Below, piece by piece: positions 29,371 through 43,863 of a stretch of DNA of 64,000 nt. The stretch spans positions 128,809,337 through 128,873,336 of the forward strand of contig OX375872.1 of assembly GCA_947359465.1 (NCBI GenBank), written 5' to 3'. Under the pieces are notes generated by a model. The model was not told the origin of the DNA, searched no databases, and saw only the letters and a list, made by a program, of their open reading frames with translations. This DNA is from Metellina segmentata (Eukaryota > Arthropoda > Arachnida > Araneae > Tetragnathidae). Each line of letters opens with the position of its first letter. Positions within the stretch are counted from its first letter, which is position 1. Made by a program: the position numbers and the translations under genes.

Positions 29371-32300
29371 AATACTTCAATATGCTATTTGTGAACGACT
29401 GTTGAAATGAAAATTAAAGAAAAATCATCAATATCTGATTTTTGTATTTAATTTAAGGTACTAGAAGTTGGCACTTTATGCTTCTGCTGGAAAAGGAGGA
29501 GATTAGTTTGTTCTCTTGATGAAAAACTTGTTCCATTAAGTTGAAAGATCGCTATTGGTCATTAATATACTCCTGTTAGCAGAAATATGGAATAGAAACT
29601 AAAGAAAGAAAACCTGTCTGTGATAAATTGTTTCTTGTTTTTATTAAATCGCTAATACGATTGAAAACCTAATAAATATAGAACATGAAAACTAACGTCT
29701 ATTGAGGTATTAAAATCACGACATAATATGAAATGTATATTTTGTTTTTAACCTGTTTAAATTCTAAATATCATACCAATTTCCACATAAACACGTATGG
29801 TGCAGTCGTTCTAAAATAGTAGAATTTCGTAGAAAAGATTCGCACATTTGTATTTTTATTATCAGTTTAAAGAGATCAAATGTTCCAAAATTTTGAACCA
29901 TCCTTATTTGGAGAAGAGACATGAACTGATCTTAAACTTTATAACTGTAAGAACTTATACATTCACTAATATTTGATGCAAGCGAATATTAAAAAAATTC
30001 TTCAAACTGTTGTACACATTTGTGACTTTCCGACAGGTTGTCCTCAGACCTCTTATCAATCTCTACTATTATTAAATAAAGTGTTTGTGCGTCTGCGTGA
30101 GGTGTCTAGACGAATTCATAGTACGTAGAAACATAAAGTTTGGCACACAGAAAGTTACAAATTCTATTCAATGTACATTGAAACCAGAATTGTAAAATTT
30201 AATCTAGAAAATGTTTTAATTAATTTTTTTGGAATTTTTTTGTATTACTTGGTTTTCTAAGAATGACAAGAGTGTGAGAGAGATCTCAGCTTCTACTGTG
30301 TAGACTTACTAAAGTGTGGAATATACAACGTATTTTCAAAGTGTATTTTTTTTTCTGCTTGGTTATTTCTACGATAGTTTTTATTACTGTTTTAATTCTT
30401 TATTTCTTAAGTTTAAAAATGTATCGTTTCTGCAATATTGTTTATTTACGTTTAGTTAAATATCGTTTAATTTCATGATGTAATTACATTTTTAGTTCTG
30501 TTGTGGTAATTTCATTAATTTCGTTTGAAATTGTATCATTTCTGCAATAGTGTTTATTACTGTGTTTAATTTGGTTAGATCATAACTTTTGAAACTTTAT
30601 CTCTTTATTCAAACGTTTTTATTACTGTTTTATTTGATTTTTATTTCAGTGACATTGTTATTTTCTTACGTTTTTTTTTTTTTTTTTGCCGGAATCAGTG
30701 AAGATTTGCGTTAAGACGTTTGGAAAGTATACCAATATTTAAAGATATGACAAGAATGTTGTCACGGACGACGCCGGGCGAGGACTGCTAGTAACTTAAA
30801 AATGTAGAATTGAATAAAAGCGTTATAAACAAAACATTGTGCTTGAATCGAAGAACTTTAAAATCACAAATGTAGTTCTGATCAAAATGTATTCTTCAAT
30901 TTTTTACTAATATGAAGATAAAAGATTGTGTTCAGCTCTTTAGATGGGTTATCAACCACTGCCGCTCTCAAGCGCCATCCCACCACTACATAGTGCGGGA
31001 GTTTTTGCCTGCTCCGTTTCCGACCTGGGCCAGTGCACTCCGCCTTAGAAGACCTAGTTCACAAGGGCTCCCCCACATCAACCATATCTACACCATGCTT
31101 GGTACGGACGCCAGATCAACACGGACACGTGGAGGACAGAACACCCAACCTGAAGCCGTCCAACAGCCTCGACCTCCAAGACACTGGATTACAAGACCAC
31201 GCCACCGGTCCCGGTCACAAAATAATACTTCAATATGCTATTTGTGAACGACTGTTGAAATGAAAATTAAAGAAAAATCATCAATATCTGATTTTTGTAT
31301 TTAATTTAAGGTACTAGAAGTTGGCACTTTATGCTTCTGCTGGAAAAGGAGGAGATTAGTTTGTTCTCTTGATGAAAAACTTGTTCCATTAAGTTGAAAG
31401 ATCGCTATTGGTCATTAATATACTCCTGTTAGCAGAAATATGGAATAGAAACTAAAGAAAGAAAACCTGTGTGTGATAAATTGTTTCTTGTTTTTATTAA
31501 ATCGCTAATACGATTGAAAACCTAATAAATATAGAACATGAAAACTAACGTCTATTGAGGTATTAAAATCACGACATAATATGAAATGTATATTTTGTTT
31601 TTAACCTCTTTAAATTCTAAATATCATACCAATTTCTACATAAACACGTATGGTGCAGTCGTTCTAAAATAGTAGAATTTCGTAGAAAAGATTCGCACAT
31701 TTGTATTTTTATTATCAGTTTAAAGAGATCAAATGTTCCAAAATTTTGAACCATCCTTATTTGGAAAAGAGACATGAACTGATCTTAAACTTTATAACTG
31801 TAAGAACTTATACATTCACTAATATTTGATGCAAGCGAATATTAAAAAAATTCTTCAAACTGTTGTACACATTTGTGACTTTCCGACAGGTTGTCCTCAG
31901 ACCTCTTATCAATTTATACTATTATTAAATAAAGTGTTTGTGCGTCTGCGTGAGGTGTCTAGACGAATTCATAGTACGTAGAAACATAAAGTTTGGCACA
32001 CAGAAAGTCACAAATTCTATTCAATGTACATTGAAACCAGAATTGTAAAATTTAATCTAGAAAATGTTTTAATTAATTTTTTTGGAATTTTTTTGTATTA
32101 CTTGGTTTTCTAAGAATGACAAGAGTGTGAGAGAGATCTCAGCTTCTACTGTGTAGACTTACTAAAGTGTGGAATATACAACGTATTTTCAAAGTGTATT
32201 TTTTTTTCTGCTTGGTTATTTCTACGATAGTTTTTATTACTGTTTTAATTCTTTATTTCTTAAGTTTAAAAATGTATCGTTTCTGCAATATTGTTTATTT

Positions 32301-32758
32301 AGGTTTAGTTAAAAATCGTTTAATTTCATGATGTAATTACATTTTTAGTTCTGTTGTGGTAATTTCATTAATTTCGTTTGAAATTGTATCATTTCTGCAA
32401 TAGTGTTTATTACTGTGTTTAATTTGGTTAGATCATAACTTTTGAATCTTTACCTCTTTATTCAAACGTTTTTATTACTGTTTTATTTGATTTTTATTTC
32501 AGTGACATTGTTATTTTCTTACTTTTTTTTTGTTGCCGGAATCATTGAAGATTTGCGTTAAGACGTTTGGAAAGTATACCAATATTTAAAGATATGACAA
32601 GAATGTTGTCACGGACGACGACGGGCGAGGACTGCTAGTGACTTAAAAATGTAGAATTAAATAAAAGCATTATAAACAAAACATTGTGCTTGAATCGAAG
32701 AACTTTAAAATCACAAATGTAGTTCTGATCAAAATGTATTCTTCAATTTTTTACTAAT

Positions 32759-35700
32759 ATGAAGATAAAAGATTGTGTTCAGCTCTTTAGATGGGTTATC
32801 AACCACTGCCGCTCTCAAGCGCCATCCCACCACTACATAGTGCGGGAGTTTTTGCCTGCTCCGTTTCCGACCTGGGCCAGTGCACTCCGCCTTAGAAGAC
32901 CTAGTTCACAAGGGCTCCCCCACATCAACCATATCTACACCATGCTTGGTACGGACGCCAGATCAACACGGACACGTGGAGGACAGAACACCCAACCTGA
33001 AGCCGTCCAACAGCCTCGACCTCCAAGACACTGGATTACAAGACCACGCCACCGGTCCCGGTCACAAAATAATACTTCAATATGCTATTTGTGAACGACT
33101 GTTGAAATGAAAATTAAAGAAAAATCATCAATATCTGATTTTTGTATTTAATTTAAGGTACTAGAAGTTGGCACTTTATGCTTCTGCTGGAAAAGGAGGA
33201 GATTAGTTTGTTCTCTTGATGAAAAACTTGTTCCATTAAGTTGAAAGATCGCTATTGGTCATTAATATACTCCTGTTAGCAGAAATATGGAATAGAAACT
33301 AAAGAAAGAAAACCTGTGTGTGATAAATTGTTTCTTGTTTTTATTAAATCGCTAATACGATTGAAAACCTAATAAATATAGAACATGAAAACTAACGTCT
33401 ATTGAGGTATTAAAATCACGACATAATATGAAATGTATATTTTGTTTTTAACCTCTTTAAATTCTAAATATCATACCAATTTCTACATAAACACGTATGG
33501 TGCAGTCGTTCTAAAATAGTAGAATTTCGTAGAAAAGATTCGCACATTTGTATTTTTATTATCAGTTTAAAGAGATCAAATGTTCCAAAATTTTGAACCA
33601 TCCTTATTTGGAAAAGAGACATGAACTGATCTTAAACTTTATAACTGTAAGAACTTATACATTCACTAATATTTGATGCAAGCGAATATTAAAAAAATTC
33701 TTCAAACTGTTGTACACATTTGTGACTTTCCGACAGGTTGTCCTCAGACCTCTTATCAATTTATACTATTATTAAATAAAGTGTTTGTGCGTCTGCGTGA
33801 GGTGTCTAGACGAATTCATAGTACGTAGAAACATAAAGTTTGGCACACAGAAAGTCACAAATTCTATTCAATGTACATTGAAACCAGAATTGTAAAATTT
33901 AATCTAGAAAATGTTTTAATTAATTTTTTTGGAATTTTTTTGTATTACTTGGTTTTCTAAGAATGACAAGAGTGTGAGAGAGATCTCAGCTTCTACTGTG
34001 TAGACTTACTAAAGTGTGGAATATACAACGTATTTTCAAAGTGTATTTTTTTTTCTGCTTGGTTATTTCTACGATAGTTTTTATTACTGTTTTAATTCTT
34101 TATTTCTTAAGTTTAAAAATGTATCGTTTCTGCAATATTGTTTATTTACGTTTAGTTAAAAATCGTTTAATTTCATGATGTAATTAAATTTTTAGTTCTG
34201 TTGTGGTAATTTCATTAATTTCGTTTGAAATTGTATCATTTCTGCAATAGTGTTTATTACTGTGTTTAATTTGGTTATAGATCATAACTTTTGAATCTTT
34301 ATCTCTTTATTCAAACGTTTTTATTACTGTTTTATTTGATTTTTATTTCAGTGACATTGTTATTTTCTTACGTTTTTTTTTGTTGCCGGAATCAGTGAAG
34401 ATTTGCGTTAAGACGTTTGGAAAGTATACCAATATTTAAAGATATGACAAGAATGTTGTCACGGACGACGCCGGGCGAGGACTGCTAGTTACTTAAAAAT
34501 GTAGAATTGAATAAAAGCATTATAAACAAAACATTGTGCTTGAATCGAAGAACTTTAAAATCACAAATGTAGTTCTGATCAAAATGTATTCTTCAATTTT
34601 TTACTAATATGAAGAAAAAAGATTGTGTTCAGCTCTTTAGATGGGTTATCAACCACTGCCGCTCTCAAGCGCCATCCCACCACTACATAGTGCGGGAGTT
34701 TTTGCCTGCTCCGTTTCCGACCTGGGCCAGTGCACTCCGCCTTAGAAGATCTGGTTCACAAGGGCTCCCCCACATCAAACCATATCTACACCATGCTTGG
34801 TACGGACGCCAGATCAACACGGACACGTGGAGGACAGAACACCCAACCTGAAGCCGTCCAACAGCCTCGACCTCCAAGACACGGGATTACGAGACCACGC
34901 CACCGGTCCCGGTCACAAAATAATACTTCAATATGCTATTTGTGAACGACTGTTGAAATGAAAATTGAAGAAAAATCATCAATATATGATTTTTGTACTT
35001 AATTTAAGGTACTAGAAGTTAGCACTTTATGCTTCTGCTGGAAAAGGAGGAGATTAGTTTGTTCTCTTGATGAAAAAAATGTTTCATTAAGTTGAAAGAT
35101 CGCTATTGGTCATTAATATACTCCTGTTAGCAGAAATATGGAATAGAAACTAAAGAAAGAAAACCTGTCTGTGATAAATTGTTTCTTGTTTTTATTAAAT
35201 CGCTAATACGATTGAAAACCTAATAAATATAGAACATGAAAACTAACGTCTATTGAGGTATTAAAATCACGACATAATATGAAATGTATATTTTGTTTTT
35301 AACCTGTTTAAATTCTAAATATCATACCAATTTCCACATAAACACGTATGGTGCAGTCGTTCTAAAATAGTAGAATTTCGTAGAAAAGATTCGCACATTT
35401 GTATTTTTATTATCAGTTTAAAGAGATCAAATGTTCCAAAATTTTGAACCATCCTTATTTGGAAAAGAGACATGAACTGATCTTAAACTTTATAACTGTA
35501 AGAACTTATACATTCACTAATATTTGATGCAAGCGAATATTAAAAAAATTCTTCAAACTGTTGTACACATTTGTGACTTACCGACAGGTTGTCCTCAGAC
35601 CTCTTATCAATCTCTACTATTATTAAATAAAGTGTTTGTGCGTCTGCGTGAGGTGTCTAGACGAATTCATAGTACGTAGAAACATAAAGTTTGGCACACA

Positions 35701-38700
35701 GAAAGTCACAAATTCTATTCAATGTACATTGAAACCAGAATTATAAAATTTAATCTAGAAAATGTTTTAATTAATTTTTTTGGAATTTTTTTGTATTACT
35801 TGGTTTTCTAAGAATGACAAGAGTGTGAGAGAGATCTCAGCTTCTACTGTGTAGACTTACTAAAGTGTGGAATATACAACGTATTTTCAAAGTGTATTTT
35901 TTTTTTCTGCTTGGTTATTTCTACGATAGTTTTTATTACTGTTTTAATTCTTTATTTCTTAAGTTTAAAAATGTATCGTTTCTGCAATATTGTTTATTTA
36001 CGTTTAGTTAAAAATCGTTTAATTTCATGATGTAATTACATTTTTAGTTCTGTTGTGGTAATTTCATTAATTTCGTTTGAAATTGTATCATTTCTGCAAT
36101 AGTGTTTATTACTGTGTTTAATTTGGTTAGATCATAACTTTTGAATCTTTATCTCTTTATTCAAACGTTTTTATTACTGTTTTATTTGATTTTTATTTCA
36201 GTGACATTGTTATTTTCTTACGTTTTTTTGTTGTTGCCGGAATCAGTGAAGATTTGCGTTAAGACGTTTGGAAAGTATACCAATATTTAAAGATATGACA
36301 AGAATGTTGTCACGGACGACGCCGGGCGAGGACTGCTAGTTACTTAAAAATGTAGAATTGAATAAAAGCATTATAAACAAAACATTGTGCTTGAATCGAA
36401 GAACTTTAAAATCACAAATGTAGTTCTGATCAAAATGTATTCTTCAATTTTTTACTAATATGAAGAAAAAAGATTGTGTTCAGCTCTTTAGATGGGTTAT
36501 CAACCACTGCCGCTCTCAAGCGCCATCCCACCACTACATAGTGCGGGAGTTTTTGCCTGCTCCGTTTCCGACCTGGGCCAGTGCACTCCGCCTTAGAAGA
36601 CCTGGTTCACAAGGGCTCCCCCACATCTAACCATATCTACACCATGCTTGGTACGGACGCCAGATCAACACGGACACGTGGAGGACAGAACACCCAACCT
36701 GAAGCCGTCCAACAGCCTCGACCTCCAAGACACTGGATTACAAGACCACGCCACCGGTCCCGGTCACAAAATAATACTTCAATATGCTATTTGTGAACGA
36801 CTGTTGAAATGAAAATTAAAGAAAAATCATCAATATCTGATTTTTGTATTTAATTTAAGGTACTAGAAGTTGGCACTTTATGCTTCTGCTGGAAAAGGAG
36901 GAGATTAGTTTGTTCTCTTGATGAAAAACTTGTTCCATTAAGTTGAAAGATCGCTATTGGTCATTAATATACTCCTGTTAGCAGAAATATGGAATAGAAA
37001 CTAAAGAAAGAAAACCTGTGTGTGATAAATTGTTTCTTGTTTTTATTAAATCGCTAATACGATTGAAAACCTAATAAATATAGAACATGAAAACTAACGT
37101 CTATTGAGGTATTAAAATCACGACATAATATGAAATGTATATTTTGTTTTTAACCTCTTTAAATTCTAAATATCATACCAATTTCTACATAAACACGTAT
37201 GGTGCAGTCGTTCTAAAATAGTAGAATTTCGTAGAAAAGATTCGCACATTTGTATTTTTATTATCAGTTTAAAGAGATCAAATGTTCCAAAATTTTGAAC
37301 CATCCTTATTTGGAAAAGAGACATGAACTGATCTTAAACTTTATAACTGTAAGAACTTATACATTCACTAATATTTGATGCAAGCGAATATTAAAAAAAT
37401 TCTTCAAACTGTTGTACACATTTGTGACTTTCCGACAGGTTGTCCTCAGACGTCTTATCAATTTATACTATTATTAAATAAAGTGTTTGTGCGTCTGCGT
37501 GAGGTGTCTAGACGAATTCATAGTACGTAGAAACATAAAGTTTGGCACACAGAAAGTCACAAATTCTATTCAATGTACATTGAAACCAGAATTGTAAAAT
37601 TTAATCTAGAAAATGTTTTAATTAATTTTTTTGGAATTTTTTTGTATTACTTGGTTTTCTAAGAATGACAAGAGTGTGAGAGAGATCTCAGCTTCTACTG
37701 TGTAGACTTACTAAAGTGTGGAATATACAACGTATTTTCAAAGTGTATTTTTTTTTCTGCTTGGTTATTTCTACGATAGTTTTTATTACTGTTTTAATTC
37801 TTTATTTCTTAAGTTTAAAAATGTATCGTTTCTGCAATATTGTTTATTTACGTTTAGTTAAAAATCGTTTAATTTCATGATGTAATTAAATTTTTAGTTC
37901 TGTTGTGGTAATTTCATTAATTTCGTTTGAAATTGTATCATTTCTGCAATAGTGTTTATTACTGTGTTTAATTTGGTTATAGATCATAACTTTTGAATCT
38001 TTATCTCTTTATTCAAACGTTTTTATTACTGTTTTATTTGATTTTTATTTCAGTGACATTGTTATTTTCTTACGTTTTTTTTTGTTGCCGGAATCAGTGA
38101 AGATTTGCGTTAAGACGTTTGGAAAGTATACCAATATTTAAAGATATGACAAGAATGTTGTCACGGACGACGCCGGGCGAGGACTGCTAGTTACTTAAAA
38201 ATGTAGAATTGAATAAAAGCATTATAAACAAAACATTGTGCTTGAATCGAAGAACTTTAAAATCACAAATGTAGTTCTGATCAAAATGTATTCTTCAATT
38301 TTTTACTAATATGAAGAAAAAAGATTGTGTTCAGCTCTTTAGATGGGTTATCAACCACTGCCGCTCTCAAGCGCCATCCCACCACTACATAGTGCGGGAG
38401 TTTTTGCCTGCTCCGTTTCCGACCTGGGCCAGTGCACTCCGCCTTAGAAGACCTGGTTCACAAGGGCTCCCCCACATCAAACCATATCTACACCATGCTT
38501 GGTACGGACGCCAGATCAACACGGACACGTGGAGGACAGAACACCCAACCTGAAGCCGTCCAACAGCCTCGACCTCCAAGACACGGGATTACGAGACCAC
38601 GCCACCGGTCCCGGTCACAAAATAATACTTCAATATGCTATTTGTGAACGACTGTTGAAATGAAAATTGAAGAAAAATCATCAATATATGATTTTTGTAC

Positions 38701-41700
38701 TTAATTTAAGGTACTAGAAGTTAGCACTTTATGCTTCTGCTGGAAAAGGAGGAGATTAGTTTGTTCTCTTGATGAAAAAAATGTTTCATTAAGTTGAAAG
38801 ATCGCTATTGGTCATTAATATACTCCTGTTAGCAGAAATATGGAATAGAAACTAAAGAAAGAAAACCTGTCTGTGATAAATTGTTTCTTGTTTTTATTAA
38901 ATCGCTAATACGATTGAAAACCTAATAAATATAGAACATGAAAACTAACGTCTATTGAGGTATTAAAATCACGACATAATATGAAATGTATATTTTGTTT
39001 TTAACCTGTTTAAATTCTAAATATCATACCAATTTCCACATAAACACGTATGGTGCAGTCGTTCTAAAATAGTAGAATTTCGTAGAAAAGATTCGCACAT
39101 TTGTATTTTTATTATCAGTTTAAAGAGATCAAATGTTCCAAAATTTTGAACCATCCTTATTTGGAAAAGAGACATGAACTGATCTTAAACTTTATAACTG
39201 TAAGAACTTATACATTCACTAATATTTGATGCAAGCGAATATTAAAAAAATTCTTCAAACTGTTGTACACATTTGTGACTTACCGACAGGTTGTCCTCAG
39301 ACCTCTTATCAATCTCTACTATTATTAAATAAAGTGTTTGTGCGTCTGCGTGAGGTGTCTAGACGAATTCATAGTACGTAGAAACATAAAGTTTGGCACA
39401 CAGAAAGTCACAAATTCTATTCAATGTACATTGAAACCAGAATTATAAAATTTAATCTAGAAAATGTTTTAATTAATTTTTTTGGAATTTTTTTGTATTA
39501 CTTGGTTTTCTAAGAATGACAAGAGTGTGAGAGAGATCTCAGCTTCTACTGTGTAGACTTACTAAAGTGTGGAATATACAACGTATTTTCAAAGTGTATT
39601 TTTTTTTTCTGCTTGGTTATTTCTACGATAGTTTTTATTACTGTTTTAATTCTTTATTTCTTAAGTTTAAAAATGTATCGTTTCTGCAATATTGTTTATT
39701 TACGTTTAGTTAAAAATCGTTTAATTTCATGATGTAATTACATTTTTAGTTCTGTTGTGGTAATTTCATTAATTTCGTTTGAAATTGTATCATTTCTGCA
39801 ATAGTGTTTATTACTGTGTTTAATTTGGTTAGATCATAACTTTTGAATCTTTATCTCTTTATTCAAACGTTTTTATTACTGTTTTATTTGATTTTTATTT
39901 CAGTGACATTGTTATTTTCTTACGTTTTTTTGTTGTTGCCGGAATCAGTGAAGATTTGCGTTAAGACGTTTGGAAAGTATACCAATATTTAAAGATATGA
40001 CAAGAATGTTGTCACGGACGACGCCGGGCGAGGACTGCTAGTTACTTAAAAATGTAGAATTGAATAAAAGCATTATAAACAAAACATTGTGCTTGAATCG
40101 AAGAACTTTAAAATCACAAATGTAGTTCTGATCAAAATGTATTCTTCAATTTTTTACTAATATGAAGAAAAAAGATTGTGTTCAGCTCTTTAGATGGGTT
40201 ATCAACCACTGCCGCTCTCAAGCGCCATCCCACCACTACATAGTGCGGGAGTTTTTGCCTGCTCCGTTTCCGACCTGGGCCAGTGCACTCCGCCTTAGAA
40301 GACCTGGTTCACAAGGGCTCCCCCACATCTAACCATATCTACACCATGCTTGGTACGGACGCCAGATCAACACGGACACGTGGAGGACAGAACACCCAAC
40401 CTGAAGCCGTCCAACAGCCTCGACCTCCAAGACACTGGATTACAAGACCACGCCACCGGTCCCGGTCACAAAATAATACTTCAATATGCTATTTGTGAAC
40501 GACTGTTGAAATGAAAATTAAAGAAAAATCATCAATATCTGATTTTTGTATTTAATTTAAGGTACTAGAAGTTGGCACTTTATGCTTCTGCTGGAAAAGG
40601 AGGAGATTAGTTTGTTCTCTTGATGAAAAACTTGTTCCATTAAGTTGAAAGATCGCTATTGGTCATTAATATACTCCTGTTAGCAGAAATATGGAATAGA
40701 AACTAAAGAAAGAAAACCTGTGTGTGATAAATTGTTTCTTGTTTTTATTAAATCGCTAATACGATTGAAAACCTAATAAATATAGAACATGAAAACTAAC
40801 GTCTATTGAGGTATTAAAATCACGACATAATATGAAATGTATATTTTGTTTTTAACCTCTTTAAATTCTAAATATCATACCAATTTCTACATAAACACGT
40901 ATGGTGCAGTCGTTCTAAAATAGTAGAATTTCGTAGAAAAGATTCGCACATTTGTATTTTTATTATCAGTTTAAAGAGATCAAATGTTCCAAAATTTTGA
41001 ACCATCCTTATTTGGAAAAGAGACATGAACTGATCTTAAACTTTATAACTGTAAGAACTTATACATTCACTAATATTTGATGCAAGCGAATATTAAAAAA
41101 ATTCTTCAAACTGTTGTACACATTTGTGACTTTCCGACAGGTTGTCCTCAGACCTCTTATCAATTTATACTATTATTAAATAAAGTGTTTGTGCGTCTGC
41201 GTGAGGTGTCTAGACGAATTCATAGTACGTAGAAACATAAAGTTTGGCACACAGAAAGTCACAAATTCTATTCAATGTACATTGAAACCAGAATTGTAAA
41301 ATTTAATCTAGAAAATGTTTTAATTAATTTTTTTGGAATTTTTTTGTATTACTTGGTTTTCTAAGAATGACAAGAGTGTGAGAGAGATCTCAGCTTCTAC
41401 TGTGTAGACTTACTAAAGTGTGGAATATACAACGTATTTTCAAAGTGTATTTTTTTTTCTGCTTGGTTATTTCTACGATAGTTTTTATTACTGTTTTAAT
41501 TCTTTATTTCTTAAGTTTAAAAATGTATCGTTTCTGCAATATTGTTTATTTACGTTTAGTTAAAAATCGTTTAATTTCATGATGTAATTAAATTTTTAGT
41601 TCTGTTGTGGTAATTTCATTAATTTCGTTTGAAATTGTATCATTTCTGCAATAGTGTTTATTACTGTGTTTAATTTGGTTATAGATCATAACTTTTGAAT

Positions 41701-43863
41701 CTTTATCTCTTTATTCAAACGTTTTTATTACTGTTTTATTTGATTTTTATTTCAGTGACATTGTTATTTTCTTACGTTTTTTTTTGTTGCCGGAATCAGT
41801 GAAGATTTGCGTTAAGACGTTTGGAAAGTATACCAATATTTAAAGATATGACAAGAATGTTGTCACGGACGACGCCGGGCGAGGACTGCTAGTTACTTAA
41901 AAATGTAGAATTGAATAAAAGCATTATAAACAAAACATTGTGCTTGAATCGAAGAACTTTAAAATCACAAATGTAGTTCTGATCAAAATGTATTCTTCAA
42001 TTTTTTACTAATATGAAGAAAAAAGATTGTGTTCAGCTCTTTAGATGGGTTATCAACCACTGCCGCTCTCAAGCGCCATCCCACCACTACATAGTGCGGG
42101 AGTTTTTGCCTGCTCCGTTTCCGACCTGGGCCAGTGCACTCCGCCTTAGAAGACCTGGTTCACAAGGGCTCCCCCACATCAAACCATATCTACACCATGC
42201 TTGGTACGGACGCCAGATTAACACGGACACGTGGAGGACAGAACACCCAACCTGAAGCCGTCCAACAGCCTCGACCTCCAAGACACGGGATTACGAGACC
42301 ACGCCACCGGTCCCGGTCACAAAATAATACTTCAATATGCTATTTGTGAACGACTGTTGAAATGAAAATTGAAGAAAAATCATCAATATATGATTTTTGT
42401 ACTTAATTTAAGGTACTAGAAGTTAGCACTTTATGCTTCTGCTGGAAAAGGAGGAGATTAGTTTGTTCTCTTGATGAAAAAAATGTTTCATTAAGTTGAA
42501 AGATCGCTATTGGTCATTAATATACTCCTGTTAGCAGAAATATGGAATAGAAACTAAAGAAAGAAAACCTGTCTGTGATAAATTGTTTCTTGTTTTTATT
42601 AAATCGCTAATACGATTGAAAACCTAATAAATATAGAACATGAAAACTAACGTCTATTGAGGTATTAAAATCACGACATAATATGAAATGTATATTTTGT
42701 TTTTAACCTGTTTAAATTCTAAATATCATACCAATTTCCACATAAACACGTATGGTGCAGTCGTTCTAAAATAGTAGAATTTCGTAGAAAAGATTCGCAC
42801 ATTTGTATTTTTATTATCAGTTTAAAGAGATCAAATGTTCCAAAATTTTGAACCATCCTTATTTGGAAAAGAGACATGAACTGATCTTAAACTTTATAAC
42901 TGTAAGAACTTATACATTCACTAATATTTGATGCAAGCGAATATTAAAAAAATTCTTCAAACTGTTGTACACATTTGTGACTTACCGACAGGTTGTCCTC
43001 AGACCTCTTATCAATCTCTACTATTATTAAATAAAGTGTTTGTGCGTCTGCGTGAGGTGTCTAGACGAATTCATAGTACGTAGAAACATAAAGTTTGGCA
43101 CACAGAAAGTCACAAATTCTATTCAATGTACATTGAAACCAGAATTATAAAATTTAATCTAGAAAATGTTTTAATTAATTTTTTTGGAATTTTTTTGTAT
43201 TACTTGGTTTTCTAAGAATGACAAGAGTGTGAGAGAGATCTCAGCTTCTACTGTGTAGACTTACTAAAGTGTGGAATATACAACGTATTTTCAAAGTGTA
43301 TTTTTTTTTTCTGCTTGGTTATTTCTACGATAGTTTTTATTACTGTTTTAATTCTTTATTTCTTAAGTTTAAAAATGTATCGTTTCTGCAATATTGTTTA
43401 TTTACGTTTAGTTAAAAATCGTTTAATTTCATGATGTAATTACATTTTTAGTTCTGTTGTGGTAATTTCATTAATTTCGTTTGAAATTGTATCATTTCTG
43501 CAATAGTGTTTATTACTGTGTTTAATTTGGTTAGATCATAACTTTTGAATCTTTATCTCTTTATTCAAACGTTTTTATTACTGTTTTATTTGATTTTTAT
43601 TTCAGTGACATTGTTATTTTCTTACGTTTTTTTGTTGTTGCCGGAATCAGTGAAGATTTGCGTTAAGACGTTTGGAAAGTATACCAATATTTAAAGATAT
43701 GACAAGAATGTTGTCACGGACGACGCCGGGCGAGGACTGCTAGTTACTTAAAAATGTAGAATTGAATAAAAGCATTATAAACAAAACATTGTGCTTGAAT
43801 CGAAGAACTTTAAAATCACAAATGTAGTTCTGATCAAAATGTATTCTTCAATTTTTTACTAAT
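32759..43863 (+). repeat. dimeric higher-order repeat, 3 x 3,702 bp
   Basis: Two unit variants alternate. Variant A (units at 32759, 36461, 40163) has ctgtgtgtgataaa, ggttatagatcataac and gtaattaaattttta. Variant B (34609, 38311, 42013) has cacgggattacgagacc, agaagttagcac, gacttaccgacagg and ccagaattataaaat. Matching markers recur at exactly 3,702-base spacing, for example gacttaccgac near 35574, 39276 and 42978. Confidence 0.9.

Noticed and set aside
29058..29394. Open frames of 71-80 codons repeated in every array unit as a gene family
   Set aside because: The ATG frame is stopped by TAA in the 36461, 40163 and 62371 copies and shifted in the 30912 and 32759 copies. The 71-codon frame begins at GTG, and no domain or codon-position bias is visible.
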